This document shows positions 1-11,305 of a stretch of 64,000 bases of DNA, piece after piece (position 1 is the first letter of the stretch; each line of letters starts with the position of its first letter). The stretch spans positions 36,032,412 through 36,096,411 of the forward strand of contig NC_089312.1 in assembly GCF_036669915.1 (NCBI RefSeq), read 5' to 3'. The notes beneath the pieces are model-generated. The model did no database searches. It was not told the origin of the DNA and saw only the letters and a program-made list of their open reading frames with translations. This DNA is from Pocillopora verrucosa. Its lineage: Eukaryota > Cnidaria > Anthozoa > Scleractinia > Pocilloporidae. The translations under genes and the position numbers were made by a program.

Positions 1-1119
1 AATGGACTATGTGGAAACCATTGGAGAGGTACATGTACAAAACTATGCCATTATATGCTGGAGATTTTCAACATTTGCACAACACTATGGAGATGCATAA
101 TTAAGTAAAAAAGAAGTACTGAATTTGTGCTTTTTTGCCCCTTAAATAGGATTTTTAAACACCTTTAAGGACCTTTTCCATATACACAACATGTTACTAA
201 ACTGCAAAAATTGTGAAGTATAAATCCAGAGGTGGCTGGAAAAATGTGTAAAATAACTAGCAAAGGCTGCCCATTGCCTGGCATCTGTTACACCATGAAT
301 AGACAATGTTTAACCTAAAAGGAACAACTTTGTAGACTAACACATAAACATGTACCTGAGCAGTATCTCAGTTGATAGAAGTTGGGCTAAAGTACTGATT
401 ACTGACATAAAAGAATTATATTACTCACATTCTACAAATTGCAATGCACATAAAAAACCTCTTCTACCTTAAATAATTTTCATTTCACTTTGTCTCCTAA
501 CTGTACAATGTACATTGTACATTGCAATTAGGAGTACTGGTAATTAGAAGTGGAAGACAAACAAAATTGAAAATGAATCTACGGTTAATAAAGCAGTATT
601 TTGTTACTTTCTAAGATTTAAATCTAGTTTAACATTTATTAAACAGTTGCATAAATATTATGTTATTACATGATATTAAATGATATCATTATCTTGAATA
701 GTGTCTGTTTGTTGTGAGAGTTTTCCCCACAGTACAACTTTTTGATTGGAACAAAGAAAAAAATGAAGCACCTGAGATGTTTTCATCATGTATTACATGC
801 ATACAAAAACTGTTACAGTACCTCCTTTTCTCCTGCATCAAAAGCTGTTTCTGTTTTTCAAATAACCCCATTTTACACTGTGCAAATTCAGCCTGTTTGG
901 AGAAGGAAAAATTTCACATGGCCATGAACACGAGTGAAGTACATTCTCACTTACACCCAAAGGGTATACACTGGGATAAGAAAATATGATAATTATTGTC
1001 ACAAAGTCACTTTTACTCAATCCTCATTTGGTCAATTTGTAAATTTGATTTGGTCAGGAATAAATCTTCACTTCAACATTTGAAGTCTTAAAATCAGTAC
1101 AGATATGTAGGTCACATAC
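1..1119. other. POC5 intron sequence, no exon recognised
   Basis: This is the sequence downstream of the second POC5 exon on the minus strand. I looked for the next POC5 exon (the helical, Lys/Glu-rich part of the protein) and did not find a convincing one; short ORFs near 690-1020 have no donor/acceptor pairs and no resemblance to POC5. The remaining exons probably lie beyond the left edge of the window. Confidence 0.5.
470..580. repeat. Imperfect hairpin, MITE-like
   Basis: A perfect 20-bp palindrome TGTACAATGTACATTGTACA lies at 502-521. It is flanked by CTCCTAA (494-500) and TTAGGAG (528-534), and beyond these by related inverted AT-rich stretches (ATTTTCA...TTTGTC on the left and GACAAAC...TGAAAAT on the right). 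The whole looks like a small fold-back element inside the POC5 intron. Confidence 0.4.
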
Positions 1120-2472
1120 CAAAACATTTCTCTTGAGATCCAAACACCAGTTATCCAATAATGCCTCCATTCTGGCCAGGTCAGCATCTATTACAGGTGA
1201 GGATGGTACTGGGGAGTCTGGTGACTCATCACCAGTGTGAGATAATGATGATTCATGTTCAGCTTCTGCTATGACTGGTGAAACAGCATCTGTTTCTGAA
1301 AAACATTTATAAATGAGTCAATTGTTAAAATTACATGTAGATAATGTTTAGGAATATTTTTCAGTTAGAAACACATTTGTCATCAGGTTAGATAAATATT
1401 TTCTTTAATATAACTAATTTTCATTCAGTCTAAAATCAAAACAATCTAATTCCTAAGCATGGTTAACAGCTTCTAAGAACGATATGTATAACATATGCTC
1501 AAGTCTTCAAGGATGCTCTTCACCACTAATACAGAAGTTATAGAAGGAAAAATTAAAAAAGGATGGAATGGTTGAGGGCTATGCTCAAAGAGTCAGTATG
1601 CCTCCCTCTACAGTGTAATTAAAATGCAGTTAACAATTGCTTTTCAGAAAGGCCTATCTGGCATGTACTTCTTAAGGCACAAAAGAGAAATTTGAAAGTA
1701 ATGAAGTTAGCCGAGTTTCATTTTCATCGCTTCCAAAATATCAACTGCTTAGTGCAGTATCTCTTCACAGCTGAAAAGAGAAATATAGCGAGGCTTTGTC
1801 CGCGCTCATCCTTTGCAAATTTGTTTTCACTTCATGCTTGCAAAGCTTGGCAACTAACGTAAACGTAGGAGTTGAAAAATTGAGCTCTGAACCTGCACAC
1901 GTTTTTCGCCGCACAAACGAATTTAATTCAATTTCCTCCTTTAGCTTTTATCATTTTATGAGAAGAGAATTCATGATAACACATGCTCTGAGTTAAGGGT
2001 AGAGTTAGTGCATACGTACCCCTGTAGCTTACCACAAAGTTCTTAATAAGTTAACGTTTGTAACTGATATAGATGTCTAGAAATTACCTGATCGAAGCAG
2101 AGAATCTCGAGCTATTGATCCCTGTCCTTGAAACGACACTTTGAGAGAGGGGGTTCCCGGAAGTTTCTTCACTTCTTCTTTATCGACTAAATGCGATTCC
2201 TCTGTTGTTGGTTGGGAACTTTGAGTCGACACCGACGTAGTTTTCGAAGTCGAAGAGCTGCTGTCGTTTGTTTCAATGAAGGCAGCGCTAGTATCATCTT
2301 TCGAAGGAATACATTGCTCGTACACACTTGGAACAACTTGAATTTTCGGTGTAACAACAGCGTACTTAAGAAGCTCTTCGTATTCTCTTTGCAAAGAAGA
2401 GGAAACAGAGCTTCCAGGGGAATCCATGTCTGAGAAATGTGGGACAGAGTCAGACTCACTATGGGTCGCCAT
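1120..2472 (-). CDS. POC5: Centriolar protein POC5, N-terminal part (two exons)
   Basis: Two minus-strand exons are visible. Exon 1 (2472-2088) starts at ATG and ends TCAG|GTAATT in phase 1; exon 2 (1295-1120) follows TTTTTCAG and ends TTG|GTATGT in phase 0. Together they give about 186 residues. The segment GSSVSSSLQREYEELLKYAV followed by VTPKIQ matches from memory the conserved N-terminus of animal POC5 (GSSVSSNLQEEYEELL...). Exon 2 ends with ADLARMEALLDNWCLDLKR, matching the region just before the first centrin-binding repeats. POC5 is a centrin-binding protein of the distal centriole lumen, needed for centriole elongation and cilia. The intervening 50-110 residues are a Ser/Thr-rich low-complexity linker. 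The rest of the gene lies to the left of the window. The start codon is 175 bp from the candidate ATG of the divergent gene A. Confidence 0.85.
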
Positions 2473-2646
2473 TTTGTTTGTTTCAAGTTTAAATTCAAAG
2501 ATGACTTACGTTTTGATTCTTACTTCTGATTGGTCTCTTACTATCACTTTGCTGAACACTTATTGGTCAAAATCGCTAAGCTGTATTACCACCTGATTGG
2601 TTATTTTACTCTAACCCAGGATCTCGGGGTGAAACTATTTTGAGTG
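2473..2646. promoter_or_regulatory. Bidirectional promoter between POC5 and TPR-like gene A
   Basis: Only 174 bp separate the POC5 start codon (minus) from the candidate first ATG of gene A (plus, 2647). Three inverted CCAAT boxes (ATTGG) lie at 2529-2533, 2562-2566 and 2596-2600, spaced 33 and 34 bp, a regular array expected for NF-Y-type binding in TATA-less bidirectional promoters. The segment CCAGGATCTCGGGGT at about 2618-2632 is also present, slightly changed, upstream of gene B (CCAGGACATCGGGGT near 28517-28531). Confidence 0.6.
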
Positions 2647-2659
2647 ATGGCGGACGGTG
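2647..2659 (+). other. Candidate first coding exon of gene A
   Basis: ATGGCGGACGGTG followed by a GTCAGA donor would leave one base, which is the phase that exon 2 of gene A (starting at 4407 with two bases of a codon) requires. It would encode MADG. The same GCGGAC-containing start is found upstream of gene B at 28546. The exon is tiny and the donor is not strong, so this is tentative; about 1.7 kb of intron would follow, in which I see no other coding sequence. Confidence 0.35.
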
Positions 2660-4406
2660 GTCAGAGTTTTGTTGCCATCTTATGAGTTAGTTAAGCGCTC
2701 CAAGTCATAGATGTATCTCATTCATTAGATTATAACTCATTGAAATACTTTCCACACGCTTTAACTATGAACCAGAAATAAGAGTGATTATGAGTCAAGG
2801 AGCTTTTGGATCTCGTCGACAATCTGAAATGGCAAAGATGGCGGGGAACTTGCTCATTTGCGAAAGAAATTTGGAAGTTACGTGACAGAATCGTGAACTT
2901 TCGATTACGTCATTTCTCCAGACGATCACGTGATAGAAAGAGCCAGTCAATGAAACAAAATAAAGTTGACAGTAACTTGAGAGAAGTCCACTATCAATGG
3001 CGGTACACATCTGATAATGTCGCGGGAACAAAGTTTCAGAGGTAGGAGAGCGGAAAGTCATTGATTTCGCAATTCAGCTGCTTACCCAAAGGAGAAGAGC
3101 TGAGTCTTTTACATTTCTTTCGGAACATCTCAATATTTATCTTTGTTTTCGCCCTCGAAATTCGATTCACAGTAACAAGAGTAATGTGATTATTTTATTT
3201 TCGTTTTCGTGCATGCAACGTCGTTCTGTAATTGCGTATGCATCAGGCATGTTAACCACTTAACGTAGCTTCGACGAACTCCGGTCGAGTCTTGATGGTT
3301 CTAACCTTCATGGAAAATTAATTATTTTCAAGAAGTTTGCAGCGTTGAGACGTCAAACCATCAAAAAGAACGTTTTTGTGGAAAGGGTTTAATAAGCAGC
3401 GAGCGTTTTTGAAAATACAAAACGAAACCAGAATTGGACTGACGGTCGTTTTGCGCAATTAAGTAACCAAAGAAGACAGAATCTCTGACTTCCTCACTGC
3501 GAAATTCGTATTTTGGACAAAATAGTGGTTTGTTTTGATTTGCCACCAATCGGCAACTGGCCTGATTCGAGTTATCGTGGATAAAACTGCTATGAAATCG
3601 ACCTGAATGGAACGAAAATTGTTTGAGTTTTAAAAAACTTCTCAAGAAATGGGGGTGTGACTTTGATTTGCAGTTACAGATTGAGTTAAATCGAGTTTGA
3701 GTGTACGATTTTGGCATGTATACATACAATTATATAATTATATTTCGATTGTTCAAAACTAAAACCGACATTGTTAGTAATGCTAGAAATGCATAAAAAT
3801 AAATATAAAAAATTCCACGTGAAATGTAAATGCTCGCTGAGAGAAAAATACATTTGTGTTTGTGAAGGTTGATTTTGCTTTAAATAATTTTCGAACCAGA
3901 ATGAATTGCTTTCATCAATGAAATAGTGACATGTAAAACACAGATTGGTCAGGTATCATAACTGCAGTGATGACAGATTAAAAATCACATATTTAACTCC
4001 TCAAAGACTTATAAATCGGTCAGAAAACATACTATGTGTCAACTGAAAAATTTAATGAAGTTTACCTAGTATATACAAAGAAATGTCTCCCCACAATAGC
4101 AATTGGTAAACACTGACAGTCAGCTGGCTAATGTATAGTGCATCTGTAAACTAAGGAACTGGCAAAGCAATTTGGATGTGACTGTTGAATTTGTCTTGAA
4201 TGATGTGTGGTTGTTGTAAGCCAGTGACTTCATGCATGTACAGTATACATTTAAATGAAGAGTTAAGTTCTTAAGCATCCAAATAATGTTCTTTCAAATA
4301 GCAATCTTTTCATATAAGATTAAGATTTTAGGTGAGATCTGTTTAACATCTGTGTCATAATAGTGAATATTTTAAAATCAATTTCTCTGTTGTTGTATTC
4401 TCCCAG

Positions 4407-7400
4407 GGTCTCAACCTCTTGTTACTTTTGGCCCCAAAGATTGGGCCTCACAGATAGTTAGAGGCAAATTGGAAATTTTGGAGGCATGTCGGCATCATAT
4501 CCCAAATCTTAGATGCCTTTTGCTTGAAGGCTCTCTGTGTTCTGCGTCCTCTAATGGATTACAGTTTTTTCCTGGTCCATTTGTCAAAATCCAATTAGTG
4601 GTGGCATTAAGGAATGACAAGCAAGAGCTGTTTGATTGCCGACTGGTGGCTGCTGGAAATCAACAATGCAAAGTTGTAAGTACTCACACCATCTATTATA
4701 ATCAATATGACAGAGTTAGTAAAAGAAGGCCTACAAAAAAACTTGTCAAGCTAGATTAATTTTACTTATAGGTCTATAACTTGCTTTCCTCTCCCTGTGA
4801 TAAGTTGTGTTTCCATCCAGTCTTTCAGACAAGGTGGGAGATTTGATATAATTTCTAATTCCATGTTACAATTTACAGGTCTCTCTTTCTGCAGACATTT
4901 CTCTTAAAGATTACTTGGTTCTTGTAATGGTCAGCTACAGTGTACATCCTTAACCCTTTCTTGATAGCGTTGATATACCTCATTAGTTGATGACACGGGA
5001 AACAGTTTTTATATTATGTAGCTTTTTAAGTGCCAAGATCTCTTTATTAATTCTCTTAACTGTCTGTTGTATAATTTCCATGATGTTAGTTTGGAGAATG
5101 TGGTACTGGACCAACTGATAAACTCCTAATCAATATTCCGTTATTCCCATCACTTGTCTGCCTAATATTGTAATGATATTGTTAGGAAAAATTCTGTCTT
5201 GGTCACTCATGAGAGTAGAAGGGTTATTATGCATGTAACAGTCACAGTCACATTGAGGTACTGATATGAGCAGCCTCTATATGAAAATATATTTATTGTA
5301 TATTACTCTCATCACCACTGGCTGATTGATCAACACACTAATTGCTAGCCCAGTATGTTTTCCTGGACTCCAGTTGTTTTGGCAAAATCCTTATTCATTT
5401 CCAAACAGAATTTGCATCAATGAGGTCATCAGTGGCTCTTTGAATATAATCTTCAGCTCTTAAACTTCATTTAATCTGTGTTCTGATTGCAGAATGGAGG
5501 ACGAAGTGTGATCAAAGCAGAAGTGAAACCAGCTGGTTCTATGTATCTCGCAGAAACATTGGCCATTGACTGCAGTGGAGATGAGCTGGGTTCCTTCGCT
5601 AGGAATTTTGTATTTCTCCTTCCAGCTAGCATTCCTACTGAGTACCTCATTTCACTTGAATTCAGAGCAGCAACTGGGGAATTGCTAGATGACATACAAC
5701 TCCAAGTATTGACCCATTATCAACAGACAAGTTTGTTTGACTTTTGTGATGGCCATTCCTTGTCATCAGTGGAATTACCATGCCCTAAAAAGGAACTTGT
5801 TGGTAAGTTTCTGTTGTCCTGTGTGTGCCAAAATAAACTTGGTTTACAAGCATACATAATCTGTGTATGCTTGCTTGGCTTGTTGTTCACTTAAGGGTGC
5901 TAGTGTATGATAATATTCAGACAAAGCACATGTCCAGGGAGGTTACTTGATGGAATGTCAATGGATAACATGGTTTCATAAAACTGGTCTTGCTTGAAGT
6001 TTACTGAATCTATGACATATCAGTCTTCAGTACCAATAGATCTCATTTACATGTAGAACACTTGGCTACTCTTGGCTATTAAATGAGCTTCTTCATTCCT
6101 TCCTTGATTAATTCTGATTGCCTGTCTTCAGGTAAGGATAATTATTGTTAAGGCTATAAGTTGATCATTGTTGGAGTTAACACGTCAAATTATTGAAGAT
6201 TTAATATTGGTGGATTATGAGCCAGTTTAAAACTTACATGACTTAACAAAACATACTTGTACATGTATGACTATTATCAAATTTTTGAATAAAGTTCATA
6301 GGTAATCCAATGCATGTAAAAATACAGAATTCTTTATGATTGTAAGAAAGCTTGCAATAACTTTGACTAGTGCACCTCAATGGATATCAATTTTGCTTGA
6401 TTTGACAACTGAACCTAGCTAATGTATAGTCACTGTGTGCAGTCTTGTACATGTATACTGCAATACTCAGTGGAGATTGTATATATTTTTACATACATCA
6501 GGTATTTTGGGAACTCCAGAAGCTCAGAAGATTGTGTCATATTTTCAGGAATTAGTGGAAAATGGTAAATTTAAGAATAAGGAAAACTATAATTGTACAT
6601 TATATGTATTTATTAATTAACCATAATAATTATTGATTATTATTATTATTATTATTATTATCATTACCAACATTGGATGCTGTTGAATTTATGACCATTA
6701 TAAAACTCCTTGCATTCTTGTTAACTGATTGTGACAACTGAGGGTTTTTTAGAGGTTCTGAGAGGCCAGCAACACATATAAAGCAAAAATTGACCCAAGA
6801 ACCTCCCTCCCTGTTACTGCTAAGCTTTACATTTACAAAACTTCTATTATTATTGCATACATCTTTTGGTTAATACATTGTAAGTAGCTCACAATTTAAT
6901 TGAATTTGTTCCTGTACACAATTTACTAAGTATCAGTGGAAATATTGGAATCACAGTGCTTTACTTTGAATTGTAGTGAACCAAACATGTCATGAAACAA
7001 ACTGTTATCATTTTGTGTCAGGTGCAGGGAGATGCTTCAGTCGAGATCAACTCCGTCTCTCCCAGACCATAGACAAGCTCAGTCATTCAGAGGCTTTACT
7101 ACAGGATCTGCATCTTGCTGTAAAGCTGGAGGTACAGTGTAGTCAATGTTACATTATTACAGTATACTGTTAGTTATATGGTTTCAATATTATGGAATGT
7201 ATGTAGAAGTATCAAGGCTTCACTTGGCCTTTGTTTGGCACATTGCAGTGCTGGTGTAAATGCCTCTTACTAACCAAGTTCAAGGTTTGTGCTGTTAGTA
7301 GTGGAGCAAGATTCTGAGCCGAAAACAAAGGTCCATAAATTATAGTACAGACCGAGAAAACAAGGTGTCTTAGTTATTTCTTGTACATCTGTGTCCAAAC

Positions 7401-9372
7401 AGAGATGGAAGAGTTGAATTAAAACAAACTTTTGAATTTAGGTGGTGTTACAGTGTAATACACCCTTCTAAATTGACCAGTGCAAGTACCAACTGAGCAA
7501 TATACATGTACCACATAATTATATTTTTACAAATGGAATAAAATCCCAAATGTATTCATGTAGCACAGACTTTAATTTTGATTGTGCTTGAAAGCTTTCT
7601 TAACGTTTAATCTGCACTGGTTACTATGTGCCACATATTAAATAATGTTCAAGAGGTGTATGTTCATCATGATAAACTACTATTATCATTGGTGGCATGA
7701 TCAGAAAAGTATTTCTGGAAATATGAGCTTGAATTCCTTATTTATAATTTTATTTGTTCATTTTAGGAAAGTCTCATGCTGTACCAGATGGGAGATTATG
7801 AAAGATGCAAGCAGTTGGGTGAGAGCATCTGCCTTTGTGCTAACACCTACCACTCACCAAATTACAATTCTATTGCTGGAACGGCAAAGTGCACTATCTC
7901 AAGTGCTTACAAGATGGAAAGGAACTTTACTAAGGCTGAGGAACTTTTGGATTCTTCTACTGAGGTTAGTTATTTCTATCTAGAACCATTTATTTTTTCA
8001 TCTCTTTCATTATTTGTCCCATTAATTTGTATATGTAACAGAGTTTAGCTTTTTCAGATTCCTTAATTATGTGTATCTACATCTGTACAAGCTTATTTCT
8101 ACTTATTTCTGTAGGTGTGTATAAAATGTCTAAAATAGGGTCAGTTATCACCTTAATAAAAATTTTTCATTCCGCATAAGCTGCTTTAAAATTCATCTGT
8201 TTTTATAGGCATTTTATTACCTTCACCTCTTAAATGTTTCTGTGTCTCTACACATCTTATTTTGCATGTAGGCATCACTGGAAACTTACCTGACAATATC
8301 CCTGTCTTAGTTCATGGCCCTTTTTGTGATGCTTCTGTTAAAAGAAATATGTAAAAAGATGTTTTGTCTCACACATTCACATGAAAAAGGCATAGTTGAC
8401 AAAAGTGTTCTGTGAAGATGTCTTTCATTCTGAAGCCACTGTGCTGTATTAGTTTGATAGGCACTGTTTCAGAGCCTTGTTGTTACCATCTGAAGAGAGA
8501 AAGAAGATTATCCATGACATGTTGGATGAGGCTTAGAGGACTTTTCTTTTCTCTCCTTCTTTTCAGCTCTTAGAGTCTGTTGTCCCTGGTGAAGAGACTG
8601 CAATTAACAGAACCTGTCTTGCTGCTTTGTTGTCTGAGAAGGGCACTGTTGAAGGAATCACTGAGCAAGAAAAAAAGAAACTCAAGAAAGCCTTGAAGGA
8701 TGCAATGCTACACTACAGACACCAGCTCAACAAAACTCAAAGAAGGAATGCTAATAGTCCCAGAAGGGCTCTGATTAGAATGATTCTATTCTATCTTCAC
8801 TCCACTCGAGACCAAGCCACAAACTTGCAGATAGCTGTGTCCAACAAAGTGTTAGACAAAGTGAAGGAGTTTGTTCAACAATTCAACAGAGAGTTTCTTG
8901 TAAATTGCTCCATGAGGGACAAAGCATTGTTTTGTAATGCCTATGGTGACTTACTGACCAGGAAAGGACTATATGAAGAAGGTTGGTAAAATTAATGGTT
9001 ATTTGCGTTATTTTTTATTTTTCAATTTTTTTTTCTCATTTACCCAACATTTACTTTTGAATGTTTAAGTGTTATTTAATGATGAGTTCAAACATTACTG
9101 TTGCGTGCTTCTCCACAGCCATCAGTTCAGTGTCTGAGGCTTTGAGAATAGCAGAAGATCTTCAGTTGCAGACAGATATAAAAGGAGCACGTGACCGACT
9201 TCAGCAACTCGATCGGCTGCGTATGGAGCGAGGGGAGGGTGGACGGGGGCCTCATGACCTGGACGAGAGAAGAGTGGCGAGATATCAGGGCTTCGAAGAG
9301 CCAGGGTTGGAAGTCCTGGAGAGATTTCTTGAGCAACTCACTCGGCGTGTGCAGAGATGTAGACCGTACTAA
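4407..9372 (+). CDS. TPR-like paralogue A (unassigned family), 7 visible exons
   Basis: Exons read at 4407-4675, 5493-5802, 6502-6564, 7022-7131, 7767-7964, 8567-8981 and 9119-9372, all with AG/GT junctions; phases between them are 0,1,1,0,0,1 and the spliced frame ends at TAA. With a 13-nt first exon the protein would be about 543 residues. The N-terminal 190 residues alternate short hydrophobic strands (for example FVKIQLVVALRN, FVFLLP) and look beta-sandwich-like. The second half is helical: ESLMLYQMGDYERCKQLGES and LLTRKGLYEEA-ISSVSEAL resemble tetratricopeptide units, separated by a Lys/Arg-rich stretch in exon 7. The C-terminus (residues after RDRLQQLDRLRM) is Arg/Glu/Gly-rich. No signal peptide or membrane segment is seen. 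I do not recognise the family; the helical repeats suggest a scaffold or binding role, which is inference. The closest relatives are genes B (31524-42147) and C (49656-53126) here. Confidence 0.8.
6636..6661. repeat. (TTA)n microsatellite
   Basis: A run of TTA triplets in the intron between the 63-nt and 110-nt exons of gene A. Confidence 0.8.
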
Positions 9373-10924
9373 GAAGTTGCAGAGAACACTGACATTTCAA
9401 CATCTCCATTCTAGAAACAAACTATCATGAACGATCACCTGCTGTTTGTAGTGGGCTCCTGTCTGTATTGTTACGAAAACTAGTTTTACTAATAGGTGTA
9501 CTGTGGTTATTTGTGGGTTCAGCTTTTTTTCATAATGAAACATATCGTTGAATTCCTGACGCCTTATTCTGTCATTACAGGGCTCAGCAATGCAGTTCTG
9601 CACGGACAAAGCTTAGTAATGTTGTCGCTATTGCTCTCAAGTTTAGGCATGTAAGTCATGTCGCAGATTGTCTCCACTCTTTGACTGCATTGCACTTTCT
9701 CCCCTCCTAGGAAAACTTGCCATAATGTATAATATTCTCACGGCTGTAGATAGCGGGTATTACGTAATGACGTATACTGTATACGCCTCCGATCTTAGTA
9801 TAACTGAGTTATGTAAAGGAGCAAAAAATTTATTGTCAGAGTTTAACCAGGTAAATAGATTTAACCTCACTCACTTTCACTAAGAAATATGAGTATCCCG
9901 CTTTATTTAGATGAATCGTAGCATGTATGGTGTTACCGTGACGTCATAATCTTCATCGTATTACAGTATATGAAACTTGATTAGTAAACGATTAGTTAAG
10001 ATGGTGAATGCACGTGTTTGGATATTCTCCTGAGAACTAGAGCCGCAAATGTTGGTGTGTAAATTCATTTTATATTGTACATCGCATCAGTTAGCGTTTT
10101 GTAAGTTCATTTCCAGTAGCCTTTGGCTTTATATGGAACATAAGTGAATAAAGTAAATGAGTACGACAACGAGCGTTTATTGAGTATATCCAAAGCATTC
10201 ACATAGGTAAGTTTGAGGTTTCAAATTGACAATGGAAATAAGTAAAAGAGTTTGGTTAGATGTTCGTCATTCAAACCGAAGAGTTCACCCTTCTACCAGT
10301 ATTCGCCTTGCTCTAGGCTCAAAGAAACGAAACCGGCACCCAGCAGCGCTTTTAGGGTCATTACTCGAATATATTTCAATTCTGACCATATAATCGATTT
10401 CTGTATAATCGAAATCTTCATGGTTTTGTTAAAAACCAATATCGCTTGAGTGATTAACTTCCTCAAGTTTACGAAACTTCCATGAGTACGAAACGAGAAC
10501 ATACCATACTTTTAAAGTCGTCACTTGAACATATTTCGAATATTTCATAATCTTCGTGGTGTTGTCGGACACAAACAGCGCTTCAGTCATAAGGATTTAT
10601 GATATTTATTGCCTATTTACAGTCTAAGTCTGATCTTTTAAGTGTTAGTTTCTTCGGCGACTTGACTTTTTATTTGAACACAACTCGGGTTTCGGGCGAC
10701 ATGACTTCGGGCGAGATGTCTTCCGGGCGACGTAACCGGTTACCGCTATATCCACCCTACACTGATTACCTATGGCCCTACAAGACTAGCCTTAAGTAAA
10801 GTCAAGAGCTTTATGCCATAGGCACCTGTGTTCTCTATCACAAGGAAGGTGGGATTTGTCGGATGTGATGTGACAGTAGCTAGGTCAGCAAGAGAAATTT
10901 GTGATCGTGTAGTTTTATCCTCCT
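9373..10924. other. 3' flank of gene A; no gene seen
   Basis: Several ORFs of 60-71 codons occur here but none has splice sites or protein-like composition. A possible poly(A) signal for gene A (AATAAA) lies at 10147-10152, about 0.8 kb after the stop codon; no nearer canonical signal is obvious. Confidence 0.5.
10147..10152 (+). terminator. Possible polyadenylation signal of gene A
   Basis: AATAAA followed by GTAAATGAG; the first canonical hexamer I find downstream of the gene A stop codon. It is distant (about 775 bp) and could be fortuitous. Confidence 0.3.
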
Positions 10925-11005
10925 GCAGAGGACAGGAGGAATCGAACCGCAGACCTTCGCCGGATTCCGCGCTCCGAAGCTGTATCACTGAGCTGCAAAG
11001 ACTCT
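10925..11005 (-). mobile_element. tRNA-like SINE remnant
   Basis: On the minus strand there is a tRNA-like block with a B-box (GGTTCGATTCC) and an upstream A-box-like region (CAGCTCAGTGATACAGC). The 3' sequence is a short GC hairpin (CTCCTGTCCTCTGCAGGAGG), not a tRNA acceptor stem, so a SINE or tRNA pseudogene is more likely than a functional tRNA. The BEL/Pao element inserted directly at its 5' side (target duplication ACGGTT). Confidence 0.5.
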
Positions 11006-11011
11006 ACGGTT

Positions 11012-11244
11012 ATTTTGCCAGTCGAAGATTAACTCAGTCCACGGTTTTAAACAGCTCCTTTATTGAATCATCGCTTGGAGTAGTCGCGTTCAAAATCCAG
11101 TGGTGTCTCACAGTTCTTCTGACTAGGAAGTCATAATACAGTGAATTCCGTTTATGACGTCATCACGTTATGCGATTAGTAATAATTAATTGAAAATTGT
11201 GGCCTTAATTAGCTAGCGCAGTAGATAACATATTAAACAATACA
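11012..11244 (-). repeat. 3' LTR of the BEL/Pao element
   Basis: Left copy of the 233-bp LTR. It carries AATAAA on the minus strand (11059-11064), a plausible poly(A) signal. It differs from the other LTR at GGAAGTCAT versus GCAAGTCAT and near the inner end (AAACAATACA versus AAACACTACA). Confidence 0.9.
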
Positions 11245-11305
11245 CTCCCCCATCTGAAATGAGGTATAGTAAGTGTACGATTTACAAGTAAATTTAAGAG
11301 TTCAG

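Noticed and set aside
3361..3729. 122-codon minus-strand ORF in intron 1 of gene A
   Set aside because: No homology, no repeat evidence and no splice context; composition is that of AT-rich noncoding DNA.
9127..9430. Additional ORFs overlapping the last exon of gene A on both strands
   Set aside because: They are shadows of a GC-richer coding exon; the spliced gene A frame explains the region.
10925..11005. Functional tRNA gene
   Set aside because: A B-box is present but no acceptor stem; the 3' side is an unrelated GC hairpin.
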